A stretch of 28,476 nt of DNA from Dunaliella salina (GCA_002284615.2 MU069712.1:199046-227521), one strand, 5' to 3'. Positions 9,848 through 19,918 are shown, counted from the first letter of the stretch. Notes: generated from the letters alone by a model not told the origin. Translations and numbers: made by a program.

Positions 9848-10006
9848 GCCCGAGGGCTTGTACAGCGTGCGCTGGCATGCAATTCATCCTTCAAGCCCGC
9901 GTGCCTGCTACTGGTTTGGCTTGAGCTCGCCCAGGGGCGCACCAGGGAGGCCTTGCAGCTGCTGCAAGAGAGCAGCAGAAGCGGGATCAGTGGCATGCTT
10001 CTGTGA
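9848..10006 (+). CDS. CNOT10: CNOT10 terminal exon
   Basis: Acceptor tgcacag ends at 9847; stop TGA at 10004-10006; 52 codons. Phase 0 matches the donor at 8036. It encodes ARGLVQRALACNSSFKPA, then CLLLVWLELAQGRTREALQL and LQES. With the previous exon this completes a TPR (EQA-RGLVQRAL) and adds another in which P-x-A-x-LLxVxLEL-x-x-G-x-x-x-x-AL is a hallmark of the CNOT10 C-terminus. An in-frame TGA just upstream of 9848 shows the exon cannot extend left. The stop overlaps a good donor (CT|gtgagt at 10003). Splicing from it to ctcgtcag|TTGTG at 10152 would add about 20 codons instead, so two C-termini are possible. Confidence 0.83.
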   Translation, partial: ARGLVQRALACNSSFKPACLLLVWLELAQGRTREALQLLQESSRSGISGMLL

Positions 10007-11264
10007 GTTTGGGAGCTGCTGCAAATCAGCACCACGAGCTATTTTTGTGGCATCCCAAGCTTTCAAAGTAGAGGCTCCCTTGCCTCCTTTCAACTGTTCC
10101 ATGGTCATGAATGTGGTGGCTGTACGGGGGAACTTTCTTTTTTCTCGTCAGTTGTGAAGTTGCTTGCAGCTGTGAGGACTTCAGTGGTGGACCTACCAGC
10201 AATGTATATGTTGTTTAGTTCCTTAAGGCAAAATCTTTATCGGTTGTGCACATGGTATGGAGTGAGGAATCGTAGCAGGTAGAAACTTGTTGAAAGTGTT
10301 TGAACAGGGGCCTGGGCTGGCAGAGCATTCATTTCCGGACAGTTCATAGGTGCCTTCAGGTGCATGAGATGTTTCAGCTGTTACCATGTTCGTCAAATCC
10401 AAGTGTCTGTCCTTCTCAATTTTGCTCTGGTGGGATGGAGAAAGCGCGTAAGCCAGACTGGAGGGCTTGGCCCTGCACAGCAGCCTCATGTGTATTTGCA
10501 CATCAATAGCCCCAGGAGCTTCATTCTTGTGCAGTCTATGTTGCTTCACATTTTTGTTGTATGGGCATAAATGTTTAATGGCAGTCAAGTTTCAGTATTT
10601 CGCAAGCTATTTCTCTCTCAATCTTCAAAGGCGTGAATTTGCTCCACAATACTTTTTTTTGCTACTTAAATAGAAGTATGCAAGACGCCTTGCCGTGACA
10701 TGTGCCGGGCCGCTTGTTGATCATTTTACACTTTTGGAGTGATGCTTTAATGATTATGAAGGTGCGCAGTGGGGTCGCAGTGTGCAAAGTAAGTGGTTAA
10801 TGGGGTGAATTATTGACAGTAGGCAGCATTATCAGGCACTTCTTCAGGTCAGGGTTATTGTGAAATTCTTAGGCAGCATGGATTGCAATCCATAACTGTA
10901 GAAGAATTCTTCATCGTAAGCTGGCTGGGACAACTGCCAGGTTTTGGGCAATAAAACACCTGAAATTGTACAATTTTTCGCTTGAAGGTTGCAGGAGCAT
11001 GGGGATTTGCACTTCAGTCAGTACTGAATTGGGACGTGCAATACTAAATTGCAAACCTGCCTTCAACCAGGGTGGACAATGCAGGGTGCGCAGAGGGGGC
11101 GGATAGGAAATAACAGGCGTGGGCTGAGTGGCCGGTTGTGCAAAAGGATTGTGCTCCGCAGCCAAAAGGGTTGCACATTAACTGCACAATGCAAAAATCC
11201 AATTCAAAGAATTTAATGGAGCTCAAAGGCCACAGAACCAATTGGATTTGTCACTGGAAGTTTT
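10007..11264. other. 3' flank of CNOT10, no further gene recognised
   Basis: About 1.2 kb with short open frames only. No TGTAA poly(A) signal of the volvocalean type was noticed within the first several hundred bases after the stop. No repeats shared with the rest of the window were seen. Confidence 0.45.
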
Positions 11265-11400
11265 TCATGATATGTCTCATTTTTTAAACCAAAACAATAA
11301 TAAACTTTATCCTTTCCTTCATGAACTTCTCCTTTTTTTATGATCAGGCTAGCAGTCAGTCGTTTTGACTGGAGGCCTTGTGACCTTGTAACCTTGTTTG
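11265..11400 (-). repeat. R2 dispersed repeat, minus copy
   Basis: The reverse complement contains cctccagtcaaaacgactga, ctgctagcctgatcataaaa and aggagaagttcatgaag. These match 17785-17860 and 19560-19620. A further piece (aacaggctagcagtcat) is at 26582-26600. Confidence 0.8.
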
Positions 11401-11864
11401 TCCTGGAAATGCTGAAAGATCTGGGATGCTGTGCCGATGGGTTCAGACGGGAGTCTTTGAGGCCAATGTTGCTGACCTTGCCGCAGGGAACTCCAGGGAA
11501 GAATACAATTTTTAAGGTCACCTGGATGCCCATTTAATCATACATAGCGGCAATGAGTGGGCAACATACAATTTGAGGGACACAGCCTATTTTGCGCAAT
11601 GCCAAAAACATTTATGGGAGGAGGAAAATACTTTTGGAAAGAAAGAAAGTTTTATGCTTGCCCTTAGGCTGCATGCAATAAGGAAAGAGCCTCCCAATGA
11701 CTCCCACCAACAGAGGGCATCTTTCTCCGCCCTACTTTATTTTTTTACTTTTGGGTGGTAACCACAAGCTTGTTAACAGGGCGCACAGTTGTAAACAAAA
11801 ATCTCCCTCGCAGCCAGATTCCTGAGTCAGTAAGTTTCCAGTCCCTCCAGTTCCCACTTATCCT
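11401..11864. other. no gene recognised
   Basis: Unremarkable AT-rich sequence with two short plus-strand open frames and no motif. Confidence 0.4.
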
Positions 11865-12160
11865 TCCTGCGCTTGAAAGTAAGGCAAGGAAAGTGCATAG
11901 GCAGTGAAAATACTTCCCACATTAATCCAGGAAAAGATCTTTTCCTAGATTCTAGAGGGTACCTCTGGCAAGGGAACTCATGCATTCAAATCACAGGAAA
12001 GCAGCTGAAAATTAGCATCTTCAAGGTCAAGACCCCTTGGCAACTTGAAATACCGGCTAAGAGGCAAGTAGATGACAAGATTCGGTGACTGGAAGGAAAA
12101 GAAAAGAAAGAACTACACAGGCAGTGAAAACACTACCCACATCAATTAAGGAAAAGGGGA
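11865..12160 (-). mobile_element. 3' ends of minus-oriented LINE copies (two)
   Basis: A conserved tail motif, in plus orientation aaagaa..actacRyaggcagt followed by cccacatyaattaaggaaaa, is clear at 12103-12156 and diverged at 11873-11935. The same motif occurs at 15797-15852. In reverse complement it occurs at 21836-21900, where it forms the 3' end of a plus-oriented LINE. The two copies here are therefore tails of elements running on the minus strand. Confidence 0.6.
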
Positions 12161-12362
12161 TACCTAGGGCCAAGGCACTGTGTATCCTCTTCACCAAGAG
12201 AAAGCAGAAGATAGAAGTCAGTGGGGATCAGGTGGTTTACTAGCAGTATCCCGTGCCTGACCTTGTTGATAATTGAAAGAGGTTTCTCAAGAGCGCTTCT
12301 GGTGCTTCGGTTACTGGTCCAAAGGAAGGCCAGCACAAGGTCTGTGGAGTCCAATCATGGTA

Positions 12363-12510
12363 GTGGTGTTCACCCGAAACAAAGTTGCTTTAGAGCAACC
12401 CGTTTCTGACTTCTGGTCGCGTTATGGTTGACGAAACTGGTCTCAGAACCTGGGATGGTGCAGTCACTGGGGAGATACAGGTGGGTGCCCAGACATAGAT
12501 TGGGAATCCT
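12363..12510 (+). repeat. direct repeat pair, first copy
   Basis: gtgttcacccgaaacaaagttgc-like sequence followed by gaaactggtctcagaacctg and ggatggtgcagtcactgggg. It recurs at 13225-13380 with about three quarters of the positions shared. Confidence 0.75.
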
Positions 12511-12530
12511 CTCCAAAAAACACGGGGCGG

Positions 12531-12782
12531 TTATTGAAGAATCTGGTATGCTTGCCAATGTATGAGGTGTCTGTTCGACTCTTGAGGACAATTCGTCTGT
12601 TCTTTGAGGGTCACAGCCATCGTATGCCAGAAAGTATAACTGATGTCAGGCTGAGAAAGTGACGCAGCCAGAACAGTGTCTTGGCATCCCATCACCTGTA
12701 AATGCACCCGCTGCTGCGTAATCAAGGGTATAAATATCAACTGTCCAACTGACTCAACTATTTTGCAGCACACTCTCGTCAC
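12531..12782 (-). pseudogene. LINE C-terminal fragment
   Basis: Minus-strand reading gives LSQPDISYTFWHTMAVTLKE then QTN, followed by HLIHWQAYQIL. It aligns with KAVTLKEQTNVLRYWTDTLY at 23130-23195, the region before the CCHC finger of the LINE there. It is a short, 5'-truncated, shifted remnant whose 3' tail is the motif at 12103. Confidence 0.65.
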
Positions 12783-12889
12783 AGCAGACTAATGACATCA
12801 CACTGGTTTTGAAATTAGCAGTGGGGTGAGTGTTGGACGTCCTGGGCAGTTTTTCAAGGACGTCCTTGAAGTTTTTTTTAACTGCAGAC

Positions 12890-13110
12890 ACATTCTTCAC
12901 GGGTGTTCACTGCATTTATTGATTTTAAGCAAGCCTATGACTCCATACCCAGACAAAAGCTGTGGGACCATTTACATCGCTGCCAGATGCCTTGACACAT
13001 TGTGTCCACCTTGCAGGACTTGTACCACATAGGTGAATACCCTTACTGGATGGAGACAAAACAGCAAGTATGCAACAACATTTGGTCCTCAGCAAGGATA
13101 CCTCTTATTC
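12890..13110 (+). pseudogene. LINE reverse-transcriptase fragment
   Basis: The plus-strand frame from 12898 encodes GVFTAFIDFKQAYDSIPRQK and LWDHLHRCQMP, a stop, then IVSTLQDLYHIGEY. FIDFKQAYDSIPR is RT motif A (F-x-D-xxxAFDS) of non-LTR retrotransposons, with the catalytic Asp. The reading is lost before the YADD motif. It belongs to the same broad family as 17165-19480 but is a different copy. Confidence 0.8.
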
Positions 13111-13224
13111 TATTCTATACTTTAATGACAGCGACAGTGTGGCTGAAAGATGAGTCTCTCATGTCCAACAGCCAACACGACCCTCTACCTCAACTAATTG
13201 AGAATGTATGCACCTATGTGTTAG

Positions 13225-13380
13225 GGGTGTTCACACCCAGACCAAGTTGCCCCCCAATCCCATTTTTTGACTTCATGAGCAGTTTAATGGTGTGAAACTG
13301 GTTGGAAGACCTGGTCTTAGAATCTGGGATGGTGCCGTGGCTGGGGAGACAGAAGGGGAGCATCCAGACATAGATCGAAC
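13225..13380 (+). repeat. direct repeat pair, second copy
   Basis: Partner of 12363-12510 (tggtcttagaatctgggatg, gtggctggggagacag). It ends where the 93-bp minisatellite starts. Confidence 0.75.
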
Positions 13381-13383
13381 CCC

Positions 13384-13712
13384 CTGATTTTGGGCCTGCC
13401 AAAGTCTCATCCTGATGGAAGTTATGGTGAGGCAAGGCAGCACCCTCGCGCACACATGGGCACGAGCTACCAAAAACCTGATTTTGGGCCTGCCTAAGTC
13501 TCATCTAAGTGGAAGTTATGGTGAGGCAAGGCAGCACTTTTGCGCACACATGGACACAAGCTACAAATACCTGTTTTGGGGCCTGCCAAAGTCTCATCCA
13601 GGTGGAAGTTATGGTGAGGCAAGGCAGCACCCTCGCGTACACATAGGCACAAGCTACAAATACCTGTTCTGGGGCCTGCCAAAGTCTCATCTAAGTGGGA
13701 GTTATGGTGATT
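13384..13712 (+). repeat. 93-bp minisatellite, about 3.5 copies
   Basis: The unit start gggcctgccaaagtctcatc occurs at 13392, 13486, 13579 and 13672, giving periods of 94, 93 and 93. Each unit continues with ggaagttatggtgaggcaag and ends with a cacacatgggcac block. Because 93 is a multiple of three, artificial open frames run through it on both strands. Confidence 0.95.
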
Positions 13713-14278
13713 CCACTGTGCAGGCCATCTGAGTTGCACGCATGCGCAACGTACCCCTTACCACTCACACAGCATGTTTACAACCCCAGCTGCAGCAGCC
13801 TGTGTGCAGGATATCCTTCCTTATATCTTGGTGCAGGTCTGAGACAGGATGGGCAGGCCGTCTGAGCTGCTGCTGGCTCCAGTGTACTCCTTCCTGCTAG
13901 TCAAACCTCTGCGACAGCTGGACACACCCCCTGCAGCACCAAAACACAAAACGCTGGACAGCTGTCCATGCGCTGCCCCAAACCTTGCAGGCCCTGTGTT
14001 GGAGGGTGGCTCTGGGCACATGTGAGGTTTGGGAAAGTTTTCAGGGGATGGTGCGTGATTTTGCAGGGTCAAGAGTGGCCAGCTGCCACCCCACATAAGG
14101 AGCTCTTCATGTTACCAGCTCATGTGCAGATTCTCGCTCTATTCAGGCTTGCTCCACACCTTCAGCATGCTACCACACCCTGCATGCATTTACCCCTGAA
14201 AAATGAGCATGTTCCCCCATCAGGCACCTTCACACCTGCACGTCCCCAATTTCCCACACACGACCCCTTCAAAACACC
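13713..14278. other. no gene recognised
   Basis: Overlapping open frames occur on both strands (for example plus 13968-14312) without motif or splice context. A plus-strand coding remnant may begin near 14095 (PHKELFMLPAHVQILALF) and shift into the frame at 14279. Confidence 0.35.
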
Positions 14279-14539
14279 ATGCTGGACCCCCATGCCAAGT
14301 ATCGTGCCATAACAATCATTCTGGAAGCACCCAATGCACCAAAACCCACCTTTTGTGACAGCACTTGGGCAAATAAACACCTCAAAAAGGGGTCCATTTT
14401 AAAAGTCATCCGTTTCGGTCAAGCAGCACAACGTTGGACACCTTGTGATGAATGGAAAGGTTACAAGAACAAAAATATTGCCTGGCTGGTCAGGGGTGGG
14501 CTCAAACGCACATTTTTTTGCCACTTTTGGCATGTATAA
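14279..14539 (+). CDS. unidentified ORF, possibly a transposon remnant
   Basis: Open frame of 86 codons starting MLDPHAKYRAITIILEAP and containing FCDSTWANKHLKKGSILKV and WTPCDEWKGYKNKNIAW. The composition is protein-like. The plus strand is A/C-rich, as in the LINE copies at 20.4-23.9 kb. No family is recognised. It may be part of a decayed element or chance. Confidence 0.25.
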   Translation: MLDPHAKYRAITIILEAPNAPKPTFCDSTWANKHLKKGSILKVIRFGQAAQRWTPCDEWKGYKNKNIAWLVRGGLKRTFFCHFWHV

Positions 14540-15125
14540 GGCAAGCAATGGCCTCAAAGGCAATGTTTCCGTATCCCTTTTCTCCTGCAAACGTCTCAAA
14601 GCACGACAAGCAGCCATGCCAAATTTCTCGTCTGTAATCAGACTTGCCTGTCTTTTGTGCGGCTTCTTGTGGGTGGATGTGGCCAAAAATGACCGAAAAT
14701 CAAGCATGTTCAAGCACAGAATGCCTAATTCACCTCAGTTTTCTTGAAATAGCACATCCATGGATAGGAATTCATCTCATTCACTCATGCAAAAGCTGCC
14801 CCAATTAGACCAGGTCCAGGTCTGGAATTACAGAACAAGTGTGATCTGAGCTGAAATGTCAATTTTGGGGGCACCCAGATAACCCCCTGGGTCGACTTTC
14901 GAAATTCCAAGTGTGCAGACCTTCATATTTATCAAACGTGCACCTGTTCTCAAATTTTTAAGTCATTTGGTGAAATTCACCTTGCGACGTGAACACAATT
15001 ACTCTCTTTTTCTCGTGATTGTTGACAAATGTAACGTTCTATGTATGAATATGATAGAAATAGTCAGATTTCAGAAAGAATCACAAAAAAAAAGCATGTC
15101 TGGCAAATTGGCCAGCTGACCCCTC

Positions 15126-15250
<125 letters not shown>

Positions 15251-15796
15251 TTTACATGTGTCCAAACAGAGTGGTATGGGGGGTTGGGAGGGTGGTTCAG
15301 GGGGGGCGGGTATGAGTTTTTTGGAACACCCCCCTCCAGAGTTTTCCTGAAACACTCCTATGGAATCATGAATATATCATTGGATTCCTGTGCTCATGAA
15401 TTGTCGAATGCATTCCATATGGAACCTTCGTTGAGCAGATTGAGGGAATGGGGGAGTCTGTGCATGAATTAGAGTCAGTGTCATGTGCAAATGGGTGTGC
15501 AAAGCAAACAAACCCAGACTTCCAGGATTATAACAATGCAAAATTTGTCATCACTTTGTGAAGTCGGGATGGCAGTTCGAGGAGTACCTTGAACTTGAAA
15601 TTTAAGCCACTTATGGGTGCTTGGCAGAATAGGCATGCATGGGCGTCTGAATTTTTGCCCCATATCTGTACTGCAACTTTTCAAAGCATTTGTAATGGTT
15701 CCAGCAGAAGTCTAGACTTAGATCTACACTGGACACCGCAAGCATGCCATGCGCTAAGGAGAGACCCAACAGTCATTGCAGGCACTAACAGTAAGA
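15251..15796. other. no gene recognised
   Basis: Includes a G-rich patch at 15270-15312. Otherwise unremarkable. Confidence 0.4.
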
Positions 15797-15852
15797 AATG
15801 AAAAGAAAACTACGTAGGCAGAGAAGCTCTCCCTACATCATTAAGGGAAAGG
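15797..15852 (-). mobile_element. LINE 3'-end motif
   Basis: aaaagaaaactacgtaggca, then gagaagctctccctacatca and ttaagggaaagg. It is nearly identical in reverse complement to 21836-21900. No coding LINE sequence is recognised next to it, so the copy is severely 5'-truncated. Confidence 0.65.
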
Positions 15853-15879
15853 GTTCAAGTTAGAAGAAGATGAATTCTC

Positions 15880-16075
15880 GGTGTCAGCTCAGACAGGTGT
15901 GCAAAAAGCCATAAGGTTGGGGTGCGAGCCCCCCGGGCCCTTACAGGACGAGGAAGGTGCCACAGCGTCATCCGACCAGATCATGGTCTAGTCCTCATGG
16001 CCTAGTGCAACCGTCTCGTCGCATTTGGTGGCGAGCAAGGTAGAAGGTCCCTGGTTTAACCGTTTCTCCTAAAGA
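15880..16075 (+). mobile_element. possible tRNA-derived SINE, copy 1
   Basis: The segment shares blocks with 16295-16450 (gtgcaaaaagccataa, acaggacgaggaaggtgcca, ctagtgcaaccgtctcgtc). It contains an A-box-like tGGCCTAGTGCAACC at about 15999 and, some 50 bases on, a B-box-like ggtccctggtttaaccg at about 16048. A six-pair stem (ctcgtc/ggcgag) sits between them, where an anticodon arm would be. A tRNA-derived Pol III head is the simplest explanation. No poly-A or T-run end was identified. Confidence 0.35.
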
Positions 16076-16115
16076 CATTCCTGGTCCACATCCTTCTAGT
16101 ATGAGTAACAAATGT

Positions 16116-16230
16116 TACCGCCATTGTGAGAAGTCGCATTTCTGAAAAGTTGGATGCAATGGCGTGCTAATATCTTCGCCATTGTGGAATAAGTCGCAAC
16201 ATTGGATGTTGGATGCAATGGCCTTTAATC
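16116..16230 (+). repeat. 63-bp tandem duplication
   Basis: cgccattgtgNaNaagtcgc followed by gttggatgcaatggc is repeated at 16118-16166 and 16181-16221. Confidence 0.85.
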
Positions 16231-16294
16231 CTGGCAAACTTGGGGATGGAGTTCAATGGCTGTGGAAGAATGCAATGGTTCAACTTTGAAGAAG

Positions 16295-16460
16295 AGGTGT
16301 CTTGTGTGAGTATGGACGGAGTATGCAAAACGCCATAAACATAGGGATGCAAGTCTTCCTGGTCCATACAGGACTCGGAAGGTGCCCCAGTGGCACCCGA
16401 TCACCAATCATAGTCTGGTCCTTGTGACCTAACGCAACCGTCTCGTTGCCGTCAGCATTG
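16295..16460 (+). mobile_element. possible tRNA-derived SINE, copy 2 (truncated)
   Basis: Diverged copy of 15900-16030 (gtatgcaaaacgccataaac, acaggactcggaaggtgccc, cctaacgcaaccgtctcgtt). It lacks the B-box end. Confidence 0.4.
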
Positions 16461-17164
16461 AGTGTGCAGATGGAAGGGGAATTCATAGAGCAGATTGTAA
16501 CTCTTGCCTTCTGCCCATGCTGTTCATCGCAGCAATGCTGGGGGGTCCCACCTCAAATTTACACATGCCTTCCAAAAGGAACATTTTTTACCCCTCCTGT
16601 AGCCTTCATAGACTGTTCTTTTTCTTTCAGATTCCAGTTGTGCACCATCTAGGACACCTGCAAAACTGCTATTGAGAGGCCCCAAGGAATACCTAAAAAG
16701 GAGTGGAAAATTGGCTGAAAGAGTTGTAAATCCGCTTTTCCAGAGTACCAGAGGTGAAGCAAGTATAGATCTGGAGGGATGATCTGGCATGCTGGCTGCG
16801 CAACAAGTGGTGTCAGGATGACATCCATTTGATGGATCCTTTTTAAAAGTGTTTAAAGGTGTTTTTTGACTCAAATTATGGAGCATATTCTATTTTGTGC
16901 CATTTTTTGAAACACCAGACAATATGATCAGCAACCATTTCCCCAGTCCAACCTTGCCAGTTGCCAACGCAATGAGCAAAACTTTGGCAAGTTATGGCTA
17001 CAGGCCACACGTGTTTCTGCTCAGCTGGCCTTGCAAATACAGCGATGGAACCTTTCCTTACCTCCACTGAAATTTTCAGTGACACCTGAAACAGTGGTAA
17101 TGCGGTACTATCATTGTACAATACGCTCTCCACTTGCCAAACAATGAGCGTTCATCACATACCT
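16461..17164. other. no gene recognised
   Basis: No motif, repeat partner or exon-like segment was recognised. It directly precedes the RT fragment. Confidence 0.4.
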
Positions 17165-17763
17165 TGGGCGCAACAATATTGCTTTAATTGATCCTCCTGA
17201 GAAGGCTTTATGGCAAGGCTTTTGGGAAATTGGTTCGATGCCTGAGACCGATGTGATGGAATTGCCTGATGCAGCTGCCCTGTATCCCATCGTTTGTGAG
17301 CACATGCACAGATTAAAGGCGAATGGTTTGGGTGCCATTGCTGCTCCATCAATTAAATATGCTGGAAGGGGGGTCCCTGCAGTGAATGGTAGAGGGTCTG
17401 AGAGGATGAATGTAATTGGCTCCATACTTTGCGCGCCTGTTTGCAGCCATGATGAAAAAAGCTACAATTCCTGCCTGCTGGGAAGCAGCTAAGCTGACCC
17501 CTTTGCATAAGATGGGCTCTGTTTTGGATCCAGGAAATTACTGCATGTTGGCTATTTGTGATGCCATGTATAGATTGTATGCCAATGTGCTCAGGGGAGT
17601 TGTAATTACTTGGTGCACAGAGGAAAACAATTTCTGATACGCTGGCTTCTTTCCGGGCCGCAACACCTCGCAGCCCATTTTCATTTTGTGGCACTTGCAA
17701 CATGCGGCACAGATCAAGCGCCCTCATGCAACTCCAAGGCTTCATGCGGCCTTCATTGATTGT
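17165..17763 (+). pseudogene. LINE reverse-transcriptase N-terminal part
   Basis: In the frame around 17238 it encodes PETDVMELPDAAALYPIV and then RLKANGLGAIAAPSIKYAG, the pre-RT 'K-x-N-x-x-GxDxxPAxxIKY' block. After a frameshift near 17400 it gives LAPYFARLFAAMMKKATIPA, CWEAAKLTPLHKMGSVLDPG and NYCMLAICDAMYRLYANVL, the fingers region (W-x-x-Ax-x-PLxKKGxxxDPxNYRxIA). After another shift it gives the start of motif A, AAFID, at 17746-17760. There are several stops and frameshifts. The RT continues at 18418 after an insertion. Confidence 0.85.
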
Positions 17764-17766
17764 AAG

Positions 17767-18418
17767 GATTACAGGATTTTAGGAAGAAGAATGCCTCCAG
17801 TCAAACCGACTGACTGCTAGCCTGTTGATTAAAAAGGAGAAGTTCGTGAAAATTATAAAGCCTGTTGTTGTCCTGATTCAAAAGGGAGTGCATATGAAAA
17901 GACTGTACATGCCATGCCACCAGTGGTCAAGGGTAGGCACATACGGAGCCATTTGAGAAAAAAAATGCAGTAAAGAGAGGGGGGGACCATAGAACAAAGA
18001 AGCATACTTATGTCGGAGAGAGCATACATGAGGATGAGTACACGTAAAAAGTACATGTTGTTCATCCTGAATATCATCTTGGAAATCGCAGGGATCACAT
18101 GTGGGGGAAATAGAGTCTTTCCCAAGAAGCTTGCTCTACTTCAAGCATGAGCACGAAGTCTGAGACAAGCTGTACTACGATGTGTTTAGGAAGATCCAAG
18201 TAAAAGTAGTTGGGCACAGTGTAAGGAAAGAAAGTGACATGTGCATCCTTGGTTGGCACTCCAGTGATGATAGGTTAACTTTTTGCTGTCGAGCGCTCCT
18301 AGATGATGAGGGGAGAATTGTCTCTAGTAAGCCAGATGACGAGACCTGAGATCCACAAGCAGATGGTTTGGATCCACACGGTTGGCAAAGCGTACGTTCT
18401 GCTGGAAAGCATGCACTA
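17767..18418 (+). mobile_element. insertion inside the RT gene, headed by R2 repeat
   Basis: RT motif A is broken: cattgattgtaag at 17754-17766 is repeated as cattgattttaag at 18419-18431 (12 of 13 identical), as expected for a target-site duplication. The insert starts gattacaggattttaggaag, and its first 210 bases are an R2 copy (ctgactgctagcctg, gtgcatatgaaaagactgta). The remaining 440 bases are unidentified and have no coding capacity. A second R2 copy at 19530 also starts gattacagg, which supports that edge as a real element boundary. Confidence 0.6.
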
Positions 18419-18845
18419 CATTGATTTTAAGCAAGCATACGACACAATCCTTAGGGCAGCATTATGGGCCCATTTGCAGCACATACGCATGCCTGCAAGC
18501 CTTCTTGCCATTGTCAAAACTATGTACGAAAAGGATGAGTACATTTTGGTGGATGGCTGCAAGCAAGCAAGCGTGCACCAAGTTTGAAGCTAAATAAGGT
18601 TGCCCCTTATCCCCTTTGCTTTTCTCTCTTTATGTAAATATTAACATTAATGATGTGGATAGCTCGGCAGAAAATGTGGGGGGAGCTGCTACAGGTGAAA
18701 ATGGCCTTTGCTTCATGCTTATGCTCTACGCCGATGATTCGTGCCTTACCGCTAGTTTTCCTGATCAGCTTCAGCTCATGCTGAATAGGTTGCATGTGTA
18801 TGCCCAAGCCTGAGGTTGTACATTTTAATGCAAGGGTATAATGTG
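18419..18845 (+). pseudogene. LINE reverse-transcriptase core (motif A to YADD)
   Basis: Frame 1 encodes YIDFKQAYDTILRAALWAHL, QHIRMPASLLAIVKTMYEKD and EYILVDGCKQASVHQV. A frameshift follows at about 18590. Then LSPLLFSLYVNININDVDSS-like sequence leads to LMLYADDSCLTASFPDQLQL and MLNRLHVYAQ. YADD, with the catalytic Asp pair, is at about 18727-18738. It ends with EVVHFNAR before another break at 18845. It is a standard non-LTR RT and no longer functional. Confidence 0.9.
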
Positions 18846-19052
18846 CCCAAAGGAAAAAGGAAAAGGAAAAGCTACGCAAGGCAAACTAGGCCCCGAGCAT
18901 CACGGGTGGGAACATCCTTGGTGCGAACACGGTAATGAACCCCCACTGAATCGAGCCCAAAACTGGAATTGATACTTCACACTAAGTGGAGCACAGCAAT
19001 TTAGTCATGCTTTTCCCTAGCACCATCATCCTTACGCAACCTCTGAGCACAC
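18846..19052. other. break in the LINE, unidentified sequence
   Basis: About 200 bases that interrupt the RT between motif D and the thumb, starting with a ggaaaa-rich run at 18850-18880. Origin unknown. Confidence 0.4.
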
Positions 19053-19480
19053 GTGTGCACTCTTTTCTTTTTGGCTGGATGTGGGCGCGTCAGGCAATTT
19101 GCATTCAAACACCAGCTGACTAAAAGGCCACACTCAATGCTTTGCTTAACCAAGGCGTTTGCTCTTCCTGCCATGTTTGCTAATCAAATTTGGGTCACTA
19201 TGTTTATGAAACAGGGAGCTGAAATGGATTTTCCTTTGCAAATTGTGCATCTGTGCTTGCTGAAACGTATTCTTTGGGTCAAACGCACCACGCTCAACTG
19301 GTCTGTGCTGTGTGAATGAGGGTTTGAGCCCCTGCAGTTCTATTGGTTTCATGCAGCTGTAAGCGTTTACAATGTGCATCATGCGCATGGCAATAGTACA
19401 AGTCTTAGGCGGGTGCTCAGAGCAGCCACCCTTGCTGGGCATTGGAACTTCTTGCTGCATGTCATGGCTAAGATAGGTGC
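19053..19480 (+). pseudogene. LINE RT thumb / C-terminal fragment
   Basis: RQFAFKHQLTKRPHSMLCLT, then KAFALPAMFANQIW, GAEMDFPLQIVHLCLLKRIL and WVKRTTLNWSVLCE, stop, FEPLQFYWFHAAV. The order A-x-Y-x-xQIWG...L...LxR-xLGVKRTTPNW-x-VxRECG-x-PLxFxW is typical of the post-RT region of LINEs. It is in line with the RT parts upstream, so 17165-19480 is one decayed copy. Confidence 0.8.
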
Positions 19481-19529
19481 AATCATTAAATTCACTATGT
19501 TTACTCTGGTCAGCCTATTGTTATTGATT

Positions 19530-19725
19530 ACAGGTTTACAGGAAGAGGAAGGCCTCAGTCACACGGACTGACTGCTAGCCTATCCATAAAAAAGGAGAAG
19601 TCCATGAAGAAAATTGTAAAGCTTGTCGTTGTCCTGACTCAAAAAGGAGCGCATATGAAAAGACTGTACATAGTGTAGGCACATAAAGAGCCATCTGAGA
19701 AGAAAGGTGCAGTAAAGAGACTATT
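19530..19725 (+). repeat. R2 dispersed repeat, plus copy
   Basis: Matches 17770-17980 block by block (gattacagg, ggactgactgctagcct, aaaaggagaagtccatgaag, gcgcatatgaaaagactgta, gccatctgagaagaaaggtg). Confidence 0.85.
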
Positions 19726-19820
19726 GTTATGAAGACTTTGTGGTGGATTTGCAAAAGAGGCTCTTGGCTGTGAGGGCAAATCTCGGGTGGCTCTTCCTTT
19801 AAAACCTGTTTCTGCCCATG

Positions 19821-19918
19821 TTCCTAGATGTCTCCATCTGAAGCCCTTCCATCTTCCTAGATGTCTCCGTCTGAAGCCCATCCATGTTCCTAGATATCTC
19901 CACCTGGACCTAGGTATG
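19821..19918 (+). repeat. 33-bp tandem repeat, three copies
   Basis: Units start ttcctagatgtctccatctg at 19821, 19854 and 19887 (period 33). Confidence 0.9.

Noticed and set aside
9708..10157. 149-codon frame starting MEIKPTNKSALVGLIVVSG
   Set aside because: It is in a different frame from the conserved CNOT10 exon it overlaps. Its first part belongs to a dispersed repeat also present at 24045.
13415..13732. 105-codon plus-strand frame and minus-strand shadows
   Set aside because: Explained fully by the 93-bp minisatellite, whose period is a multiple of three.
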